A program made the translations under genes and the position numbers. A model generated the notes under the pieces. The model saw only the letters and a program-made list of their open reading frames with translations, was not told the origin of the DNA and searched no databases. Of a DNA stretch of 64,000 nt, positions 10,167-20,086 are shown piece after piece. Source of the DNA: Lewinellaceae bacterium (GTDB lineage Bacteria > Bacteroidota > Bacteroidia > Chitinophagales > Saprospiraceae); assembly GCA_020636375.1 (NCBI GenBank), contig JACJXZ010000001.1, forward strand, positions 1 to 64,000, given 5' to 3'. The first letter of the stretch is position 1; every line of letters starts with the position of its first letter.

Positions 10167-13049
10167 ATGAATAAGCTAATCCTGCTTCAGCTGATGGCAT
10201 TGCTGTCCCCCCTTTTTTTGTGTGGTCAAACAGCCTCCATAGGCAATCCGCTAGTACATAATTTTTCCCGCAAGGACTACCATGCAGGTACAGAAAACTG
10301 GGCCATCGGCCAGGGCAATAGAGGAGTAATGTACTTCGCTAATCACGACGGCCTGCTGGCCTTCGATGGGGCTGAATGGCAAATTCATCAGTTATCTAAC
10401 CGAACCCAGGCCCGGTCCCTGGAAATTATCGGAGAAAAGATTTATGTCGGTGGGCAAGGAGAGTTTGGCTACTTTCATCCGGATTCCCTGGGGAGCCTGA
10501 AGTATGAATCCCTTACAGACCGAGTGCCAGATAAATATAGAGATTTCAGTGATGTGTGGCGTATTCACAATATGGGAAATGACGGCATCTTTTTCAATAC
10601 GGATAACTGCATCTTTCGCCTGACTCGCGATAACCAGATCGATACCTTTCCTCCTGTTCAGAAAGATAATTTTGAGTTCACTTCTTTAGACCAAACTACA
10701 AACAGGCTCTACGCCTTCGAAAAAGGCCGTGGGCTACTTGAATTCGATGGCATCCAATTCGTACTGACGGAAAATGGTGAAGTATTCAAAGGGTTCAATG
10801 TGACTGCTGTCCAATCGGCCAGGAACAACCAACTGCTGGTAGCCACTGAAAACAATGGTTTTTACTTACGCCAGGGAAATGGCTTTCAACCCTGGAAAAC
10901 CAAAGCCAACGAAAAGCTTATGGCCGCCAAAATTTTCTGTCTGCTGAAACTGGATGAAAACAGTTTTGCTGTAGGCACCAGGCTGGATGGGGTATTCATA
11001 ATTAGTAGCGAAGGCAAGGTCCTGCAGCACGTGAACAAATTGACCGGGCTTCAGAATGACCATATCCGAGCTATCTGGAAAGACAGCAAATTGGGTAACC
11101 TTTGGGTAGGGCTAAATAACGGAATTGCTTATATTGAAAGAAATTCTCCTTTTTCTTTTGTCTACCTGCCGCAGAACCTGATCACTACTGCTTATGCCTC
11201 GGCAGTCCATAATGGGAACCTCTTTTTAGGTACAGCCAATGGGATTTACTATAAGGATATTTCCAATCCGGATTCCAGCGCTTCTTTTCTGCCTTTCCGC
11301 CTGGTTCCTGGTTCTGAAGGGGAGGTGCGTTGCCTTCAGGTAATTGATGATGAACTCATCATGGGGCACCACAATGGTACTTATGTCATAAAAAATGGAA
11401 AAGCCCACAAAATACCTTCCGTCGAGGGCGGGTGGACATACCTGAAATTACCCGGCCATCCCAATGCCTTGATCAGTGGAACTTACAATGGTTTAGCCCT
11501 TTACAGCAAAGCCTCTTCTTCATCCGCGATCAACCATACTGGCTGGGAACTCGTTGGGAGAATCGACAGTGCCTTGTTTGATCAATCTGCTCGTTTCCTG
11601 GAATATGATAACAAGGGCAATATATGGATTAGCCATATCTATAAGGGGGTCTATAAGATCATGCTGTCTGATGATTTGAAGAACATCAAGGATGTAAAAC
11701 TTTATAACGAGAAAAATGGCTTCCCGTCGAACTACTACATTAACCTTTTTAAGGTGGGCAACAGCATTGTTTTTGGTACGGAAAAAGGATTGTACAGGTT
11801 CGAAGAAAGTTCTGATTCATTTGAAGAATATGATAACCTTTTTAATGGTGAACTGAAAGGGCAACATATTCAGAAACTGGTGGAGGACGAAGAAGGTAAT
11901 ATCCGGTTTGTAGCCAATGATACCTTGGGATATCTGATCAAGCGCGGAGATCACTATTCTTTGCAGAAAGATGAGATCAATTTCCTGAAAAGGCTTACAG
12001 GAGAAACTGTAGACAATTTTGAATACATCTACCCGTTCCATAAAAATATCCTTATCGGTACACCCGAAGGCTTTATCCACTACGACGCAGGGTTTAGCAT
12101 TCAAGGCCAGGATTTTACTTATACCTCACTGATCAGGAAGGTTGAAGTGGACGGAAAAAACTATTCTATGATCTTTGGTGGTAATTTCATCAGCCCTACA
12201 GGAAACCTGGTAGCCAATCAGTCTGAGTCCGGCTTCCCTATTCCTTGTATCCCTTTCAGGATGAACTATAGCCTCCGGTTTTCCTTTGCTGCTACCAATT
12301 ATGTCGACCCCGACAAAACATTATTTCAGTATAAACTTGAAAAGTTTGATGAGGAATGGTCTGAATGGACCACTAAAAATGAAAAGGAATATGCTAACCT
12401 CTTCCCCGGGACGTATAAATTCCGTGTCCGGGCGAAAAATGTTTATGACAAGAATAGCACTGAAACTGCTTATTCTTTCCGAATTGGATTCCCTTGGGGG
12501 CCATTTCTGATTGCCTTGGCTTTATTAGGCCTGCTGATGGGCATTTTGGTTTATGCGGTGCGGAAAAGATATTACAAAAAGTATGCATTGCGCCAGTCGG
12601 CGCCCTTAGAGGAAAAGGCAATAATGATTAGAGAAGCTCAGGAGGAGTTTAACGCCTTGTGGAATATAATAGTCAGCACCAGGAAAGGATTTCTGGGGAA
12701 TGTTGAAAACATGGTCAATGCACAGCGGAATGGCCAGAAAGTGGATGTCGCCCTTCTCAAGCGCATGCATTCAGAACTGGAAAAAATTGGTAATGAAAAT
12801 ATATGGGAGGAGTTCATGCTCCTAATTAGTGAACGGGAATGGTATAAAAAACTAAATAATACTTATCCTACTTTGACTACAGTACTGAGAAGGTGTTGTG
12901 TGCTGACCAGGGCAGATTATTCTACTCAAAGTGCCGCTGAGCTTTTGAATGTTGGGCCCAGGACAGTTGAGCACTACCGAAATACGCTCCGCCATATATT
13001 TGGGCTTGAGCCAAGAGCTGACCTCACAGAATTTCTTTTGAGATTCTGA
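10167..13049 (+). CDS. Membrane-anchored ligand-binding propeller/Y_Y_Y/HTH one-component regulator
   Basis: 960 residues. The order of domains is: signal peptide (about 1-21, ending LFLCGQ); a beta-propeller of two-component-regulator type (about 30-690, repeated GLxxFDG, GNIWISH and GTEKGLYRF motifs); a Y_Y_Y domain (about 700-775, QYKLEKFDEEWSEW and FPGTYKFRVRAKN); one TM helix (about 778-803); and a cytoplasmic helical region ending in a LuxR/GerE-type helix-turn-helix (about 900-960, SAAELLNVGPRTVEHYRN). The family senses periplasmic ligands and controls transcription directly. It is transcribed away from the secreted glycosidase-like gene, so control of that gene is plausible but inferred. 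The stop lies 30 nt before the next gene. Confidence 0.85.
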   Translation: MNKLILLQLMALLSPLFLCGQTASIGNPLVHNFSRKDYHAGTENWAIGQGNRGVMYFANHDGLLAFDGAEWQIHQLSNRTQARSLEIIGEKIYVGGQGEFGYFHPDSLGSLKYESLTDRVPDKYRDFSDVWRIHNMGNDGIFFNTDNCIFRLTRDNQIDTFPPVQKDNFEFTSLDQTTNRLYAFEKGRGLLEFDGIQFVLTENGEVFKGFNVTAVQSARNNQLLVATENNGFYLRQGNGFQPWKTKANEKLMAAKIFCLLKLDENSFAVGTRLDGVFIISSEGKVLQHVNKLTGLQNDHIRAIWKDSKLGNLWVGLNNGIAYIERNSPFSFVYLPQNLITTAYASAVHNGNLFLGTANGIYYKDISNPDSSASFLPFRLVPGSEGEVRCLQVIDDELIMGHHNGTYVIKNGKAHKIPSVEGGWTYLKLPGHPNALISGTYNGLALYSKASSSSAINHTGWELVGRIDSALFDQSARFLEYDNKGNIWISHIYKGVYKIMLSDDLKNIKDVKLYNEKNGFPSNYYINLFKVGNSIVFGTEKGLYRFEESSDSFEEYDNLFNGELKGQHIQKLVEDEEGNIRFVANDTLGYLIKRGDHYSLQKDEINFLKRLTGETVDNFEYIYPFHKNILIGTPEGFIHYDAGFSIQGQDFTYTSLIRKVEVDGKNYSMIFGGNFISPTGNLVANQSESGFPIPCIPFRMNYSLRFSFAATNYVDPDKTLFQYKLEKFDEEWSEWTTKNEKEYANLFPGTYKFRVRAKNVYDKNSTETAYSFRIGFPWGPFLIALALLGLLMGILVYAVRKRYYKKYALRQSAPLEEKAIMIREAQEEFNALWNIIVSTRKGFLGNVENMVNAQRNGQKVDVALLKRMHSELEKIGNENIWEEFMLLISEREWYKKLNNTYPTLTTVLRRCCVLTRADYSTQSAAELLNVGPRTVEHYRNTLRHIFGLEPRADLTEFLLRF

Positions 13050-13079
13050 ATAATAAAAAGCCGTATAACCCATTCCACC

Positions 13080-16000
13080 ATGAAACCAAACCCGCACCAG
13101 GCCCTCCTCATTGCCGTGCAGGACTACCAGCACCTGCAGCCGCTGCGCACCCCGCTGAATGACATTCAGGCACTGGGGCAAACCCTGGAAACGAAGTACG
13201 GCTATGCGGTTCATACCTGCAAAAACCCAACGCTGGACAAATTGAGGGCCTTCCTGCAGCGCATAGCGGAGGCGCTGTCGGCAGCCGACAGCGCCGAAGA
13301 CACCTTTGTACTGATCTACTTCGCCGGGCACGGGGTCGCTCAGGACAGCGAGGTGGGCATTCGGGGATATCTCCTGCCGGCCGATAGCAAGATAGGCGGC
13401 CGGCAGGCCTGGTATCCGATGGCGGAATTGATGGCGGTAATGGATAACCTGCCCACCCAACACACGCTGGTACTGCTCGACTGCTGTTTTGGCGGAACGC
13501 TGCGCTGGGCGAGCAAGCACCGGGGCGTTGCCATCGATACAGAACAGGGGAAGCTGTACCGCCAGCACTACCGGCATTTCCTGGAGCGGCGCTCCTGCCA
13601 GGCCATTACCTCTTCGGCGCCCGACCAGCTGGCGCTGGATTTTGTAAGGGGAGGCACGGAGACCGGGCATTCCCCCTTTGCCGAGTGCATTATCCGGGGA
13701 TTGCAGGGGGAAGCGGATGTTGTGCCCGACAAGGCCATTACCTGCGCTGAATTGTTTGCCTACCTCCAAAACCGGCTCACTGCCGTATCGAGCCGGTATG
13801 GCAACCCGCAAAACGCCAGCCTCTTTCCCCTCGACAAGCACGACTTCGGGGAATACCTGTTCTTTATGGACGGCTTCGACCCCGACAGCCTGGAACTGCT
13901 GGGCTACCACAACCCCTACCGGGGCCTGAGCCCCTACGGAGTGGAGGACCGGCAGCACTTCTTCGGCCGCTCGGCCGCCATTGAAGCCTTGATGAAGGAA
14001 GTCGGCGGCAACCCACTCACTGTAGTGTTGGGGGCATCCGGCACCGGGAAATCGTCGCTGGTCAAAGCGGGCATTGTACCCCGGCTGCCCGGTGGGAAGG
14101 AAGGTAAAATACCTGTCATCCAGCCCGGGTTGAAGCCGCTGGCCGAACTGCCCGGCCCGGGCGCCTTTGACACCCTCGTCATTGACCAGCTCGAGCAGCT
14201 AGTTACCCAGGCGGAGGAAAAAGAGGCCCGGGCCTTTCTGCAAAAAATGGCTGAGCTGCTGGAAAGTGGTAAAAAGATCATTGCCACGTTGCGCATCGAC
14301 TATGAATCCCGTTTGCCTCTGCCCTCCGAACTGGAAAAACACTGGCGCCGCTACCTCGTGCCCCCGTTCAGCGCCGAAGAGCTGCGGGAAGCCATCATCA
14401 CGCCAGCCTTTCGGCAGGGCCGTTTTTTCGTTCCGATGAGCCTTGTAGGCCGCATCATCGAGGAGGTCATCCACTATCCCGGAGCATTGCCGCTGTTGTC
14501 CTTCACAATGCAGCAACTCTTTGAGCGGTGCAAGGACAGCCCTTATCGCAACATTACCCCTGAAGACTATGAGGCGCTCGGCGGCGTCATCGGAGCCCTC
14601 CAAAAAAGGGCGGACGCCGTTTATGCCTCACTTCCGGGCGGCGCCCACCAGAATACCATGCGCTGCCTGATGCTGCGGATGGTGTCGCTCACCGGCGGGC
14701 AGCCTGCCGGCAAACGGGTGCTGGTAGAAAGCCTTCAATTTGAATCCCCGGAGGAAAACGAGCGGATGAAAACCGTCAGAGGGCGGATGGAAGCCGAGCG
14801 GCTCATCCGGGCGGATACCGGCCAGGACGGAAAGATGTTCATCGAACCCGTACACGATGCGCTGGTGAACGTATGGCCCAAGCTGGCCGAGTGGATCAAA
14901 TCCTTCGGCATAGAGAATCTCATCCTGCTGTCGCGGCTGAACGACGCTACCCTCGATTACCTCAGTGCGCCGGAAGAAGGCCGGCTCTGGGCCCAAACCG
15001 CCAATTTGCGACAAGCCAAAAGCCCGGAAGTTCAGGGAGTGCTGAATAAATTTGAGTCGGCCTTCCTTCAAAAAAGCCAGCAACTGGAAGAAGATCGGTT
15101 CGAAGAATCGGAACGGCGGAGAAAAGAAGCTGAAGAAGCCAGAGCCAGAGCCGAGAAAAACCTGCGGGCAGCCACCAATACCGCCCTGGTCTTACAAACT
15201 GCAAAAACGGACCCCACCCTGGCCCTCCGCATCGCAGCCTATAATTTAGAGCACCACCCCGAGTACGCCGCTGCTTATGCTGTATTTCATGACATCATCA
15301 GCGACACCCGCCAGGCCTTTTACCGGCAAACGATGCGAGGCGGCGCGCCTATAGATTACATTTTCTCGGTTGCCTTCTCCCCGGACGGGCAGTCTATCCT
15401 TACCGGGCACTGGGATAGGAAGGCGAGACTCTGGACACTGGACGGCCAGTTGCTCCAAAACTTCACCGGGCACAAGGGGTCCATCAGGTCCGTCGCTTTT
15501 TCACCCGACGGCCGGTCAATTCTCACGGGAAGTGGAGACAAGACAGCAAAACGCTGGACACTCGACGGCGAGGTTATCACCACCTTCGAAGGCCATGAAA
15601 GCCAGGTCAACGCCGTTGCCTTCGCCCCCGATGGGCGAACCATCCTCACCGGCAGCAAAGATAAAACGGCGAAAAGCTGGACGCTCGACGGCAAAGCCAT
15701 TACCACCTTTGAAGGGCACCAGGGCGCCGTCACTGCCGTCGCCTTTTCCCCGGACGGCCAAACCATACTGACCGGCGGCAGCGACCAGACAGCAAAAACC
15801 TGGACGCTCGGCGGCCAGGCCGTCACTACATTTGAAGGCTCCCATAGCCAGGTCACCTCAGCCGTATTTTCTCCAGATGGTAAAACCATTCTGACCGCCA
15901 GTGAAAGCTGGGACGCAATCCTGTGGGCATTGGACGGCCAGCCCATTGCCACGCTCAGCGGGCATCAGGGCCGCATTGCCAGCGCCGTATTTTCTCCCAA

Positions 16001-17147
16001 CGGAAAAACCATCCTTACCGGCAGCGGTGATTGGACGGCAAAGATATGGACGCCCGATGGAAAGTTGCAAAAGACGCTCACCGGCCATCAGAGCGCGTTG
16101 GAATCTGTCGCCTTTTCTCCCGACGGCCAATTCGCACTGACCGGCAGTTTGGATGGCACTGCAAGAACCTGGCCCATCGGCCGCGAGTTGCACTGCACCT
16201 ACGCCGGCCACCAGAAAGGCGTCTCCTCCGTTGCCTTCTCCTCCGACGGCCAAACCATCCTGACGGGAAGCGCCGACAAAACTGCGAAGATCTGGTCGAT
16301 TGACGGGAAACTCCTGGCCACCCTGGAAGGGCACCAAACCGGCATCAAAGCAGTTGCTTTTTCTCCCGACCGGAAAGCAATACTCACCGGCAGCCACGAC
16401 CAAACGGCAAAGCTCTGGACGGCCAATGGAGAACCACTCCGCACGCTTTCCGGCCATAGCGGGGAAGTCAATGCCGTTGCCTTTTCCCCGAGCGGAGAAA
16501 CGATCCTCACCGGCAGCGCTGACAAGACGGCGAAGGCCTGGCGGGCAGATGGCACAACCATCACCACGCTGGAAGGCCATCAGGGGGCAGTTTGGGCAGT
16601 AGCTTTTTCGCCCGACGGCAAAAGCATACTCACCGGCGGAAGCCAATTAGCCCACCTATGGACAGCAGAGGGCCAGCTCCTCACCACCTTTGAAGGGCAT
16701 GAAAACCCCATTCTATCTGTTGCCTTTTCCCCCGACGGCAAGCTGGTGCTGACCGGCAGCAGCGACGAAACTGCCCGGCTCTGGACGCTGGACGGCAAGC
16801 AGATCCGCTCTCTGCACGCCGACCCCGCCGGAGTCAACTCGGTGGCCTTTTCGCCCGACGGAACCATGATCCTGACTGCCGGCGTAAGCGAAACAGCCCG
16901 GCTTTGGACACTGGAGGGCCAGCCGCTGGCCACCTATTCCGGGCATGAGGACTACATCTATTCCGTCGCCTTCTCCCCGGACGGCCGGTCGATCCTGACG
17001 GGGAGCTACGACAACACTGCAAAGCGCTGGCTGCTGCCGCAGGCATTGCTGGAGGAAAGGACGAAAGCATTTACCCGGGAAGAACTGCGGGAGCAGGGGG
17101 TACAGCTGGAGATGGAAGGAAGGGGGGGTGATTTGGGAGAGGGGTGA
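13080..17147 (+). CDS. Caspase-STAND NTPase-WD40 protein
   Basis: 1355 residues. A caspase-like (peptidase C14) domain spans about 1-170, with an apparently intact dyad: His84 in FAGHG and Cys136 in LLDCCFGG. A STAND-type NTPase follows (about 280-640; GRSAAIEAL, then Walker A GASGTGKSS at 318-326, then DTLVIDQLEQL). A coiled-coil/helical linker lies at about 660-755. Fourteen WD40 repeats follow (about 757-1319, each about 41 residues, AFSPDGxxILTGSxDxTAKxW), enough for two seven-bladed propellers. In related architectures the propeller senses a trigger, the STAND module oligomerises, and the caspase is activated, often causing cell death. No TM segment or signal peptide is seen, so it is probably cytosolic. 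The stop is followed at once by G-rich low-complexity DNA. Confidence 0.9.
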   Translation: MKPNPHQALLIAVQDYQHLQPLRTPLNDIQALGQTLETKYGYAVHTCKNPTLDKLRAFLQRIAEALSAADSAEDTFVLIYFAGHGVAQDSEVGIRGYLLPADSKIGGRQAWYPMAELMAVMDNLPTQHTLVLLDCCFGGTLRWASKHRGVAIDTEQGKLYRQHYRHFLERRSCQAITSSAPDQLALDFVRGGTETGHSPFAECIIRGLQGEADVVPDKAITCAELFAYLQNRLTAVSSRYGNPQNASLFPLDKHDFGEYLFFMDGFDPDSLELLGYHNPYRGLSPYGVEDRQHFFGRSAAIEALMKEVGGNPLTVVLGASGTGKSSLVKAGIVPRLPGGKEGKIPVIQPGLKPLAELPGPGAFDTLVIDQLEQLVTQAEEKEARAFLQKMAELLESGKKIIATLRIDYESRLPLPSELEKHWRRYLVPPFSAEELREAIITPAFRQGRFFVPMSLVGRIIEEVIHYPGALPLLSFTMQQLFERCKDSPYRNITPEDYEALGGVIGALQKRADAVYASLPGGAHQNTMRCLMLRMVSLTGGQPAGKRVLVESLQFESPEENERMKTVRGRMEAERLIRADTGQDGKMFIEPVHDALVNVWPKLAEWIKSFGIENLILLSRLNDATLDYLSAPEEGRLWAQTANLRQAKSPEVQGVLNKFESAFLQKSQQLEEDRFEESERRRKEAEEARARAEKNLRAATNTALVLQTAKTDPTLALRIAAYNLEHHPEYAAAYAVFHDIISDTRQAFYRQTMRGGAPIDYIFSVAFSPDGQSILTGHWDRKARLWTLDGQLLQNFTGHKGSIRSVAFSPDGRSILTGSGDKTAKRWTLDGEVITTFEGHESQVNAVAFAPDGRTILTGSKDKTAKSWTLDGKAITTFEGHQGAVTAVAFSPDGQTILTGGSDQTAKTWTLGGQAVTTFEGSHSQVTSAVFSPDGKTILTASESWDAILWALDGQPIATLSGHQGRIASAVFSPNGKTILTGSGDWTAKIWTPDGKLQKTLTGHQSALESVAFSPDGQFALTGSLDGTARTWPIGRELHCTYAGHQKGVSSVAFSSDGQTILTGSADKTAKIWSIDGKLLATLEGHQTGIKAVAFSPDRKAILTGSHDQTAKLWTANGEPLRTLSGHSGEVNAVAFSPSGETILTGSADKTAKAWRADGTTITTLEGHQGAVWAVAFSPDGKSILTGGSQLAHLWTAEGQLLTTFEGHENPILSVAFSPDGKLVLTGSSDETARLWTLDGKQIRSLHADPAGVNSVAFSPDGTMILTAGVSETARLWTLEGQPLATYSGHEDYIYSVAFSPDGRSILTGSYDNTAKRWLLPQALLEERTKAFTREELREQGVQLEMEGRGGDLGEG

Positions 17148-17227
17148 GGGGGAGAAAGGGAGAGTGGGTGAGGGGAGGGGGGAGAAAGGGAGAGTGGGTG
17201 AGGGGGAGAGGGGGAGGGGGGAGAGGG
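17145..17227. repeat. G-rich low-complexity DNA
   Basis: Irregular arrays of GGGGGAGA, GAAAGGGAGAG and GTGGGTGAGG units begin immediately after the stop codon of the caspase-STAND gene. Very similar G-rich sequence on the same strand occurs at 18267-18355, on the other side of the repeat block. Confidence 0.85.
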
Positions 17228-18266
17228 CATGCGCATCAGGTTGATGTGTTAAAATCCGCGAGGTACCAGCCTTTGGAGACGCTCTGGCAGCGGCTGCCCT
17301 GTGGATAGTAGGCCGCCGGGTGAACTCACCCCATCTGAAGGGAAGCCAGGCGCCCCTCTCTTACGCGCTTAAGCGAGCAAAAGGAAGAGAGAGGGGCAGG
17401 GCGACATGCCCTGGAAGCCTGCATTAGCCAGCTGCAGGTGGCATTACCCCTCTCTTCCCCCTGCCCCCATGGTGATAAAGAGAGGGGGGGCGATCTCGGA
17501 TCAGTAAGGGGTGAGTTCTTCTTAAGCTGCCGGGTGAACTCACCCCCGCCTCAGCGGAAGCCAGGCGCCCCCTCTCTTGAGCTGCTTAAGCGAGCAAAAG
17601 GGAAGAGAGGGGGCAGGGCAGGACAACATGCCCTGGGAGCCTGCGTTGGCCAGCTGCTGCAGGTGGCATTACCCCCTCTCTTCCCCTGTCCCCGAGGTGA
17701 TAAAGAGAGGGGTGGTGATCTCGGATCAGTAAGGGGGTGAGTTCTGCTTTAGCTGCCGGGTGAACTCATCCCCGCCTCAGCGGAAGCCAGGCCCCCTCTC
17801 TTGAGCTGCTTAAGCGAGCAAAAAGGGAAAGAGAGGGGGCAGGGCAGGACAACATGCCCTGGGAGCCTGCGTTTACCAGCTGCAGAGTGGCATTACCCCC
17901 TCTCTTCCCCTGTCCCCGAGGTGATAAAGAGGGGGGTTGATCTCGGATCACTGGGGTGAGTTCTTCTGCCTGGCTGCCGGGTGAACTCATCCCCGCCTCA
18001 GCGGGAAGCCAGGCGCCCCCTCTCTTGAGCTGTAAGCGAGCAAAAGGGAAGAGAGGGGGCAGGGCAGGACAACATGCCCTGGGAGCCTGCGTTTACCAGC
18101 TGCAGAGTGGCATTACCCCCTCTCTTCCCCCTGTCCCCGAGGTGATAAGAGAGAGGGGTGGTAGATCTCGGATCAGTAGGGGTGTGAGTTCTGCTTAAGC
18201 TGCCAGGTTCCCCCGGCGAGGAAGCCTGTAAAGACCCCATTTTAACATATTAGCCTGATGCGCATG
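17228..18266. mobile_element. Non-coding repeat block bounded by 28-bp imperfect inverted repeats
   Basis: The left end at 17228-17255 begins CATGCGCATCAGG and contains TGTTAAAAT. The reverse complement of 18239-18266 matches it with only a few mismatches. Between them lies an array of four ~220-bp tandem repeats and no supported gene. The paired ends suggest a non-autonomous mobile element or a block inserted as a unit; no transposase is present and no target duplication was identified. Confidence 0.5.
17314..18201. repeat. Four tandem copies of a ~215-226-bp repeat
   Basis: Copies start at about 17314, 17529, 17755 and 17976, each beginning GCCGGGTGAACTCA(C/T)CC; a remnant begins at 18202. 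Each unit carries strong internal inverted repeats of the type CCCCCTCTCTT...AAGAGAGGGGG, so transcripts would form long GC-rich stems. Short ORFs across the array are in different frames in different copies and show no coding character. A diverged single-copy relative occurs at about 53271-53330. Confidence 0.85.
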
Positions 18267-18404
18267 GGGGAGAGGGGGAGAAAGGGAGAGTGGGAGAGGG
18301 GGAGAGGGAGAGGGGGAGAGTGTGGGTGAGTGGGTGAGGGGGAGAGGGGGAGAAATGAACAAGGACGGGACATTCCTCCCCAAATGTAGAGGTCTCCACC
18401 CGGC

Positions 18405-18878
18405 TTAGCCGGAGAAGGGCGCCGTTTCGATGTCGGGCACCTCGGTATTCACCACCACGACATTGGTTCGTTTGTCGTCTTCCTTGAACTGTGTGGCGTT
18501 CATCGGGCTGGGCGACAGGACGACCCTCGCCTGGACGCTTTCCCGAAAGGGGCTGCCGTCGTCATCCGGGCCGGTGAGCTCCGATGGGGAGAAGCGCTCG
18601 GTTCGCGTTCTGGTTATTCCGGTAGAAGGCGCGGCGGCAATCTCTTCCGGCGTAATATAGACATCCGGAAAGCGCGCCAGATAGTCATCCGGGTTGTCCT
18701 CGCTGTAATCTACGTCATACAGCCAGATGAATTCTCTGAACCCCAGGCCCTGGGTGGCCAGCAGCCGTTCCAGGAGGCTGAATCGCACGCGATAGCTTAC
18801 TTCTACGGTAAAGTCGCCGCCCAGGGTTATCCTGGGGGGGATGTCAAGAACTTGACTTGAAATACTTGCCATGATCAA
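18405..18878 (-). CDS. Hypothetical protein in the conflict island
   Basis: 157 residues; the start could also be the Met two codons downstream. It is mostly beta/loop by appearance and acidic, with no signal peptide, TM segment or recognised catalytic motif. Phrases such as RVRFSLLERLLATQGLGFREFIWLYDVD suggest a folded globular domain rather than a shadow ORF. It is the only leftward gene between the caspase-STAND gene and the CHAT operon. No family recognised; a regulator or substrate of the neighbouring proteases is possible but untested. Confidence 0.5.
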   Translation of the reverse strand: MIMASISSQVLDIPPRITLGGDFTVEVSYRVRFSLLERLLATQGLGFREFIWLYDVDYSEDNPDDYLARFPDVYITPEEIAAAPSTGITRTRTERFSPSELTGPDDDGSPFRESVQARVVLSPSPMNATQFKEDDKRTNVVVVNTEVPDIETAPFSG

Positions 18879-19014
18879 TGGTTTTTTGGTTGATGAATGC
18901 TTGTCGGTGCAAAGTTGGCGAAAAGAACAACTGTCCGATCTCCCGGTATTTCAGGATATTTCCCAGGGGTTTTTCAGGAATTGCGGTTTCCTGGGTGTTG
19001 GGCGAATTGGCGCA

Positions 19015-19065
19015 AGATGACACCTTTTTCGCTCATCGGCAGCATTAGGGAAAAAGATGTCACCT
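19015..19065. repeat. Intergenic hairpin repeat, AGGTGACATCT family
   Basis: Arms AGATGACACCTTTTT and AAAAAGATGTCACCT can pair around a loop of about 20 nt. The same end motif recurs in other intergenic regions of the window with different inner stem sequences. Confidence 0.7.
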
Positions 19066-19211
19066 TGCTGGCAGCGGCCTACCTTCCTGAAAAACAAGGA
19101 CAACCCCTCCTGAAAACCTGTAGTATGCCAAACTATAGGAAAGCCGGAACTTTACAGGGCAAGTGGATGGCGGGCAGGAAACCGAATGAAGCCTAATCCT
19201 GGGGCTCCTGA

Positions 19212-20075
19212 ATGAATTACAAAAAAAAAGCTAAATTAGAGCGGAAGAAATCAACACCCCAACAACCTATAAACCCTATGAGCCTTGTGTTTCTGGCTTA
19301 CGCCAACGGCCGCAGCGAACCATTACCCTCCCTCTCCCGGGAAGAAGAGCAGGTGTACAGCCTGCTTTCCCGGCGAGCTGCCCGCCATGACTTCAGTGTG
19401 CACCGCGACGCCAACGCTACCCTTCCGAAGGTGGCGGAATACCTGATCCGCTTTCGGGAGGACCTCTGCGTGTTCGCTTTCAGCGGGCATGCGGGGCGCG
19501 ACCGGCTGCTGCTGGAAGACCAGGCCGTGCAGGGGGAGGGCATCGCCGGACTGCTGGGGCAATGCCCCCAACTGCGGCTGGTGGCGCTCAATGGCTGCTC
19601 GACCCGGGGGCAGGCCCGGCGGCTGATGCAATTGCCCAACGGGCCGGCGGTGATCTCGACCAGCGCGCCGGTGGGCGACCTGGCGGCCACCCAGTTTGCC
19701 ATCAGCTTTTTCCAGGCTTTCAGCGAGCAGCATGCCACGGTGCGGGAGGCTTTCGATATCGGGTTTTCGGCGGCGCGGGCGGCGGCACGGGAGCCCATCA
19801 GCCTGCCGACAGGCCGGACCCTGGCGCTGGGGGTGGGCGAGGCGGAGGAACCCTGGTGGGGGCTGGATGTGCCCCCGGGGCGGCCACAGAACCTGGACTG
19901 GAAGCTGCCCGAAAAAAAGGACGGAAACAGCCGGCTGGTAGATTTGCTGGAGCGCAAGCTCAGCCGCCTGCGGGAACAATTGCTGCTCATACAGGGGACG
20001 GACGCGGCGCGGGAATTTGTGCTGGAAAACCAGATCGGGCAGGCGGAGGAGGAATTGAGCAAATTAAAAGGCTAA
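19212..20075 (+). CDS. CHAT-domain protease (caspase family) with C-terminal adaptor-like helix pair
   Basis: 287 residues from the first ATG; the Lys-rich leader suggests the true start may be Met23 (19278). A CHAT domain spans about residues 23-215, with an apparently intact dyad: His93 in FAFSGHAG and Cys129 in ALNGCSTRG. An aromatic motif (PWWGLDV) follows. The C-terminal ~50 residues (LSRLREQLLLIQGTDAAREF) are amphipathic and closely match the N-terminus of the next protein, suggesting homotypic recruitment. CHAT proteases (as in separase and gasdermin- or Csx30-cleaving systems) are activated effectors. The gene is the first of a rightward run; 11 nt separate it from the next gene. Confidence 0.85.
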   Translation: MNYKKKAKLERKKSTPQQPINPMSLVFLAYANGRSEPLPSLSREEEQVYSLLSRRAARHDFSVHRDANATLPKVAEYLIRFREDLCVFAFSGHAGRDRLLLEDQAVQGEGIAGLLGQCPQLRLVALNGCSTRGQARRLMQLPNGPAVISTSAPVGDLAATQFAISFFQAFSEQHATVREAFDIGFSAARAAAREPISLPTGRTLALGVGEAEEPWWGLDVPPGRPQNLDWKLPEKKDGNSRLVDLLERKLSRLREQLLLIQGTDAAREFVLENQIGQAEEELSKLKG

Positions 20076-20086
20076 TAAAACAAGCA

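Noticed and set aside
12852..13958. 368-codon minus-strand open frame
   Set aside because: Spans the end of the HTH regulator and the caspase domain of the next gene on the other strand; no domain character of its own.
15858..16646. 262-codon minus-strand open frame over the WD40 repeats
   Set aside because: Repetitive shadow of the WD40 DNA repeats.
17314..18201. Possible CRISPR array or repeat-encoded small proteins
   Set aside because: Repeat units are ~220 bp with no unique spacers; ORFs change frame between copies; no cas genes are nearby.
19562..20086. N-terminal extension of the CHAT partner protein
   Set aside because: It overlaps the CHAT gene in another frame and is Gly/Ala-rich shadow sequence; the ATG at 20087 begins the adaptor-like segment.
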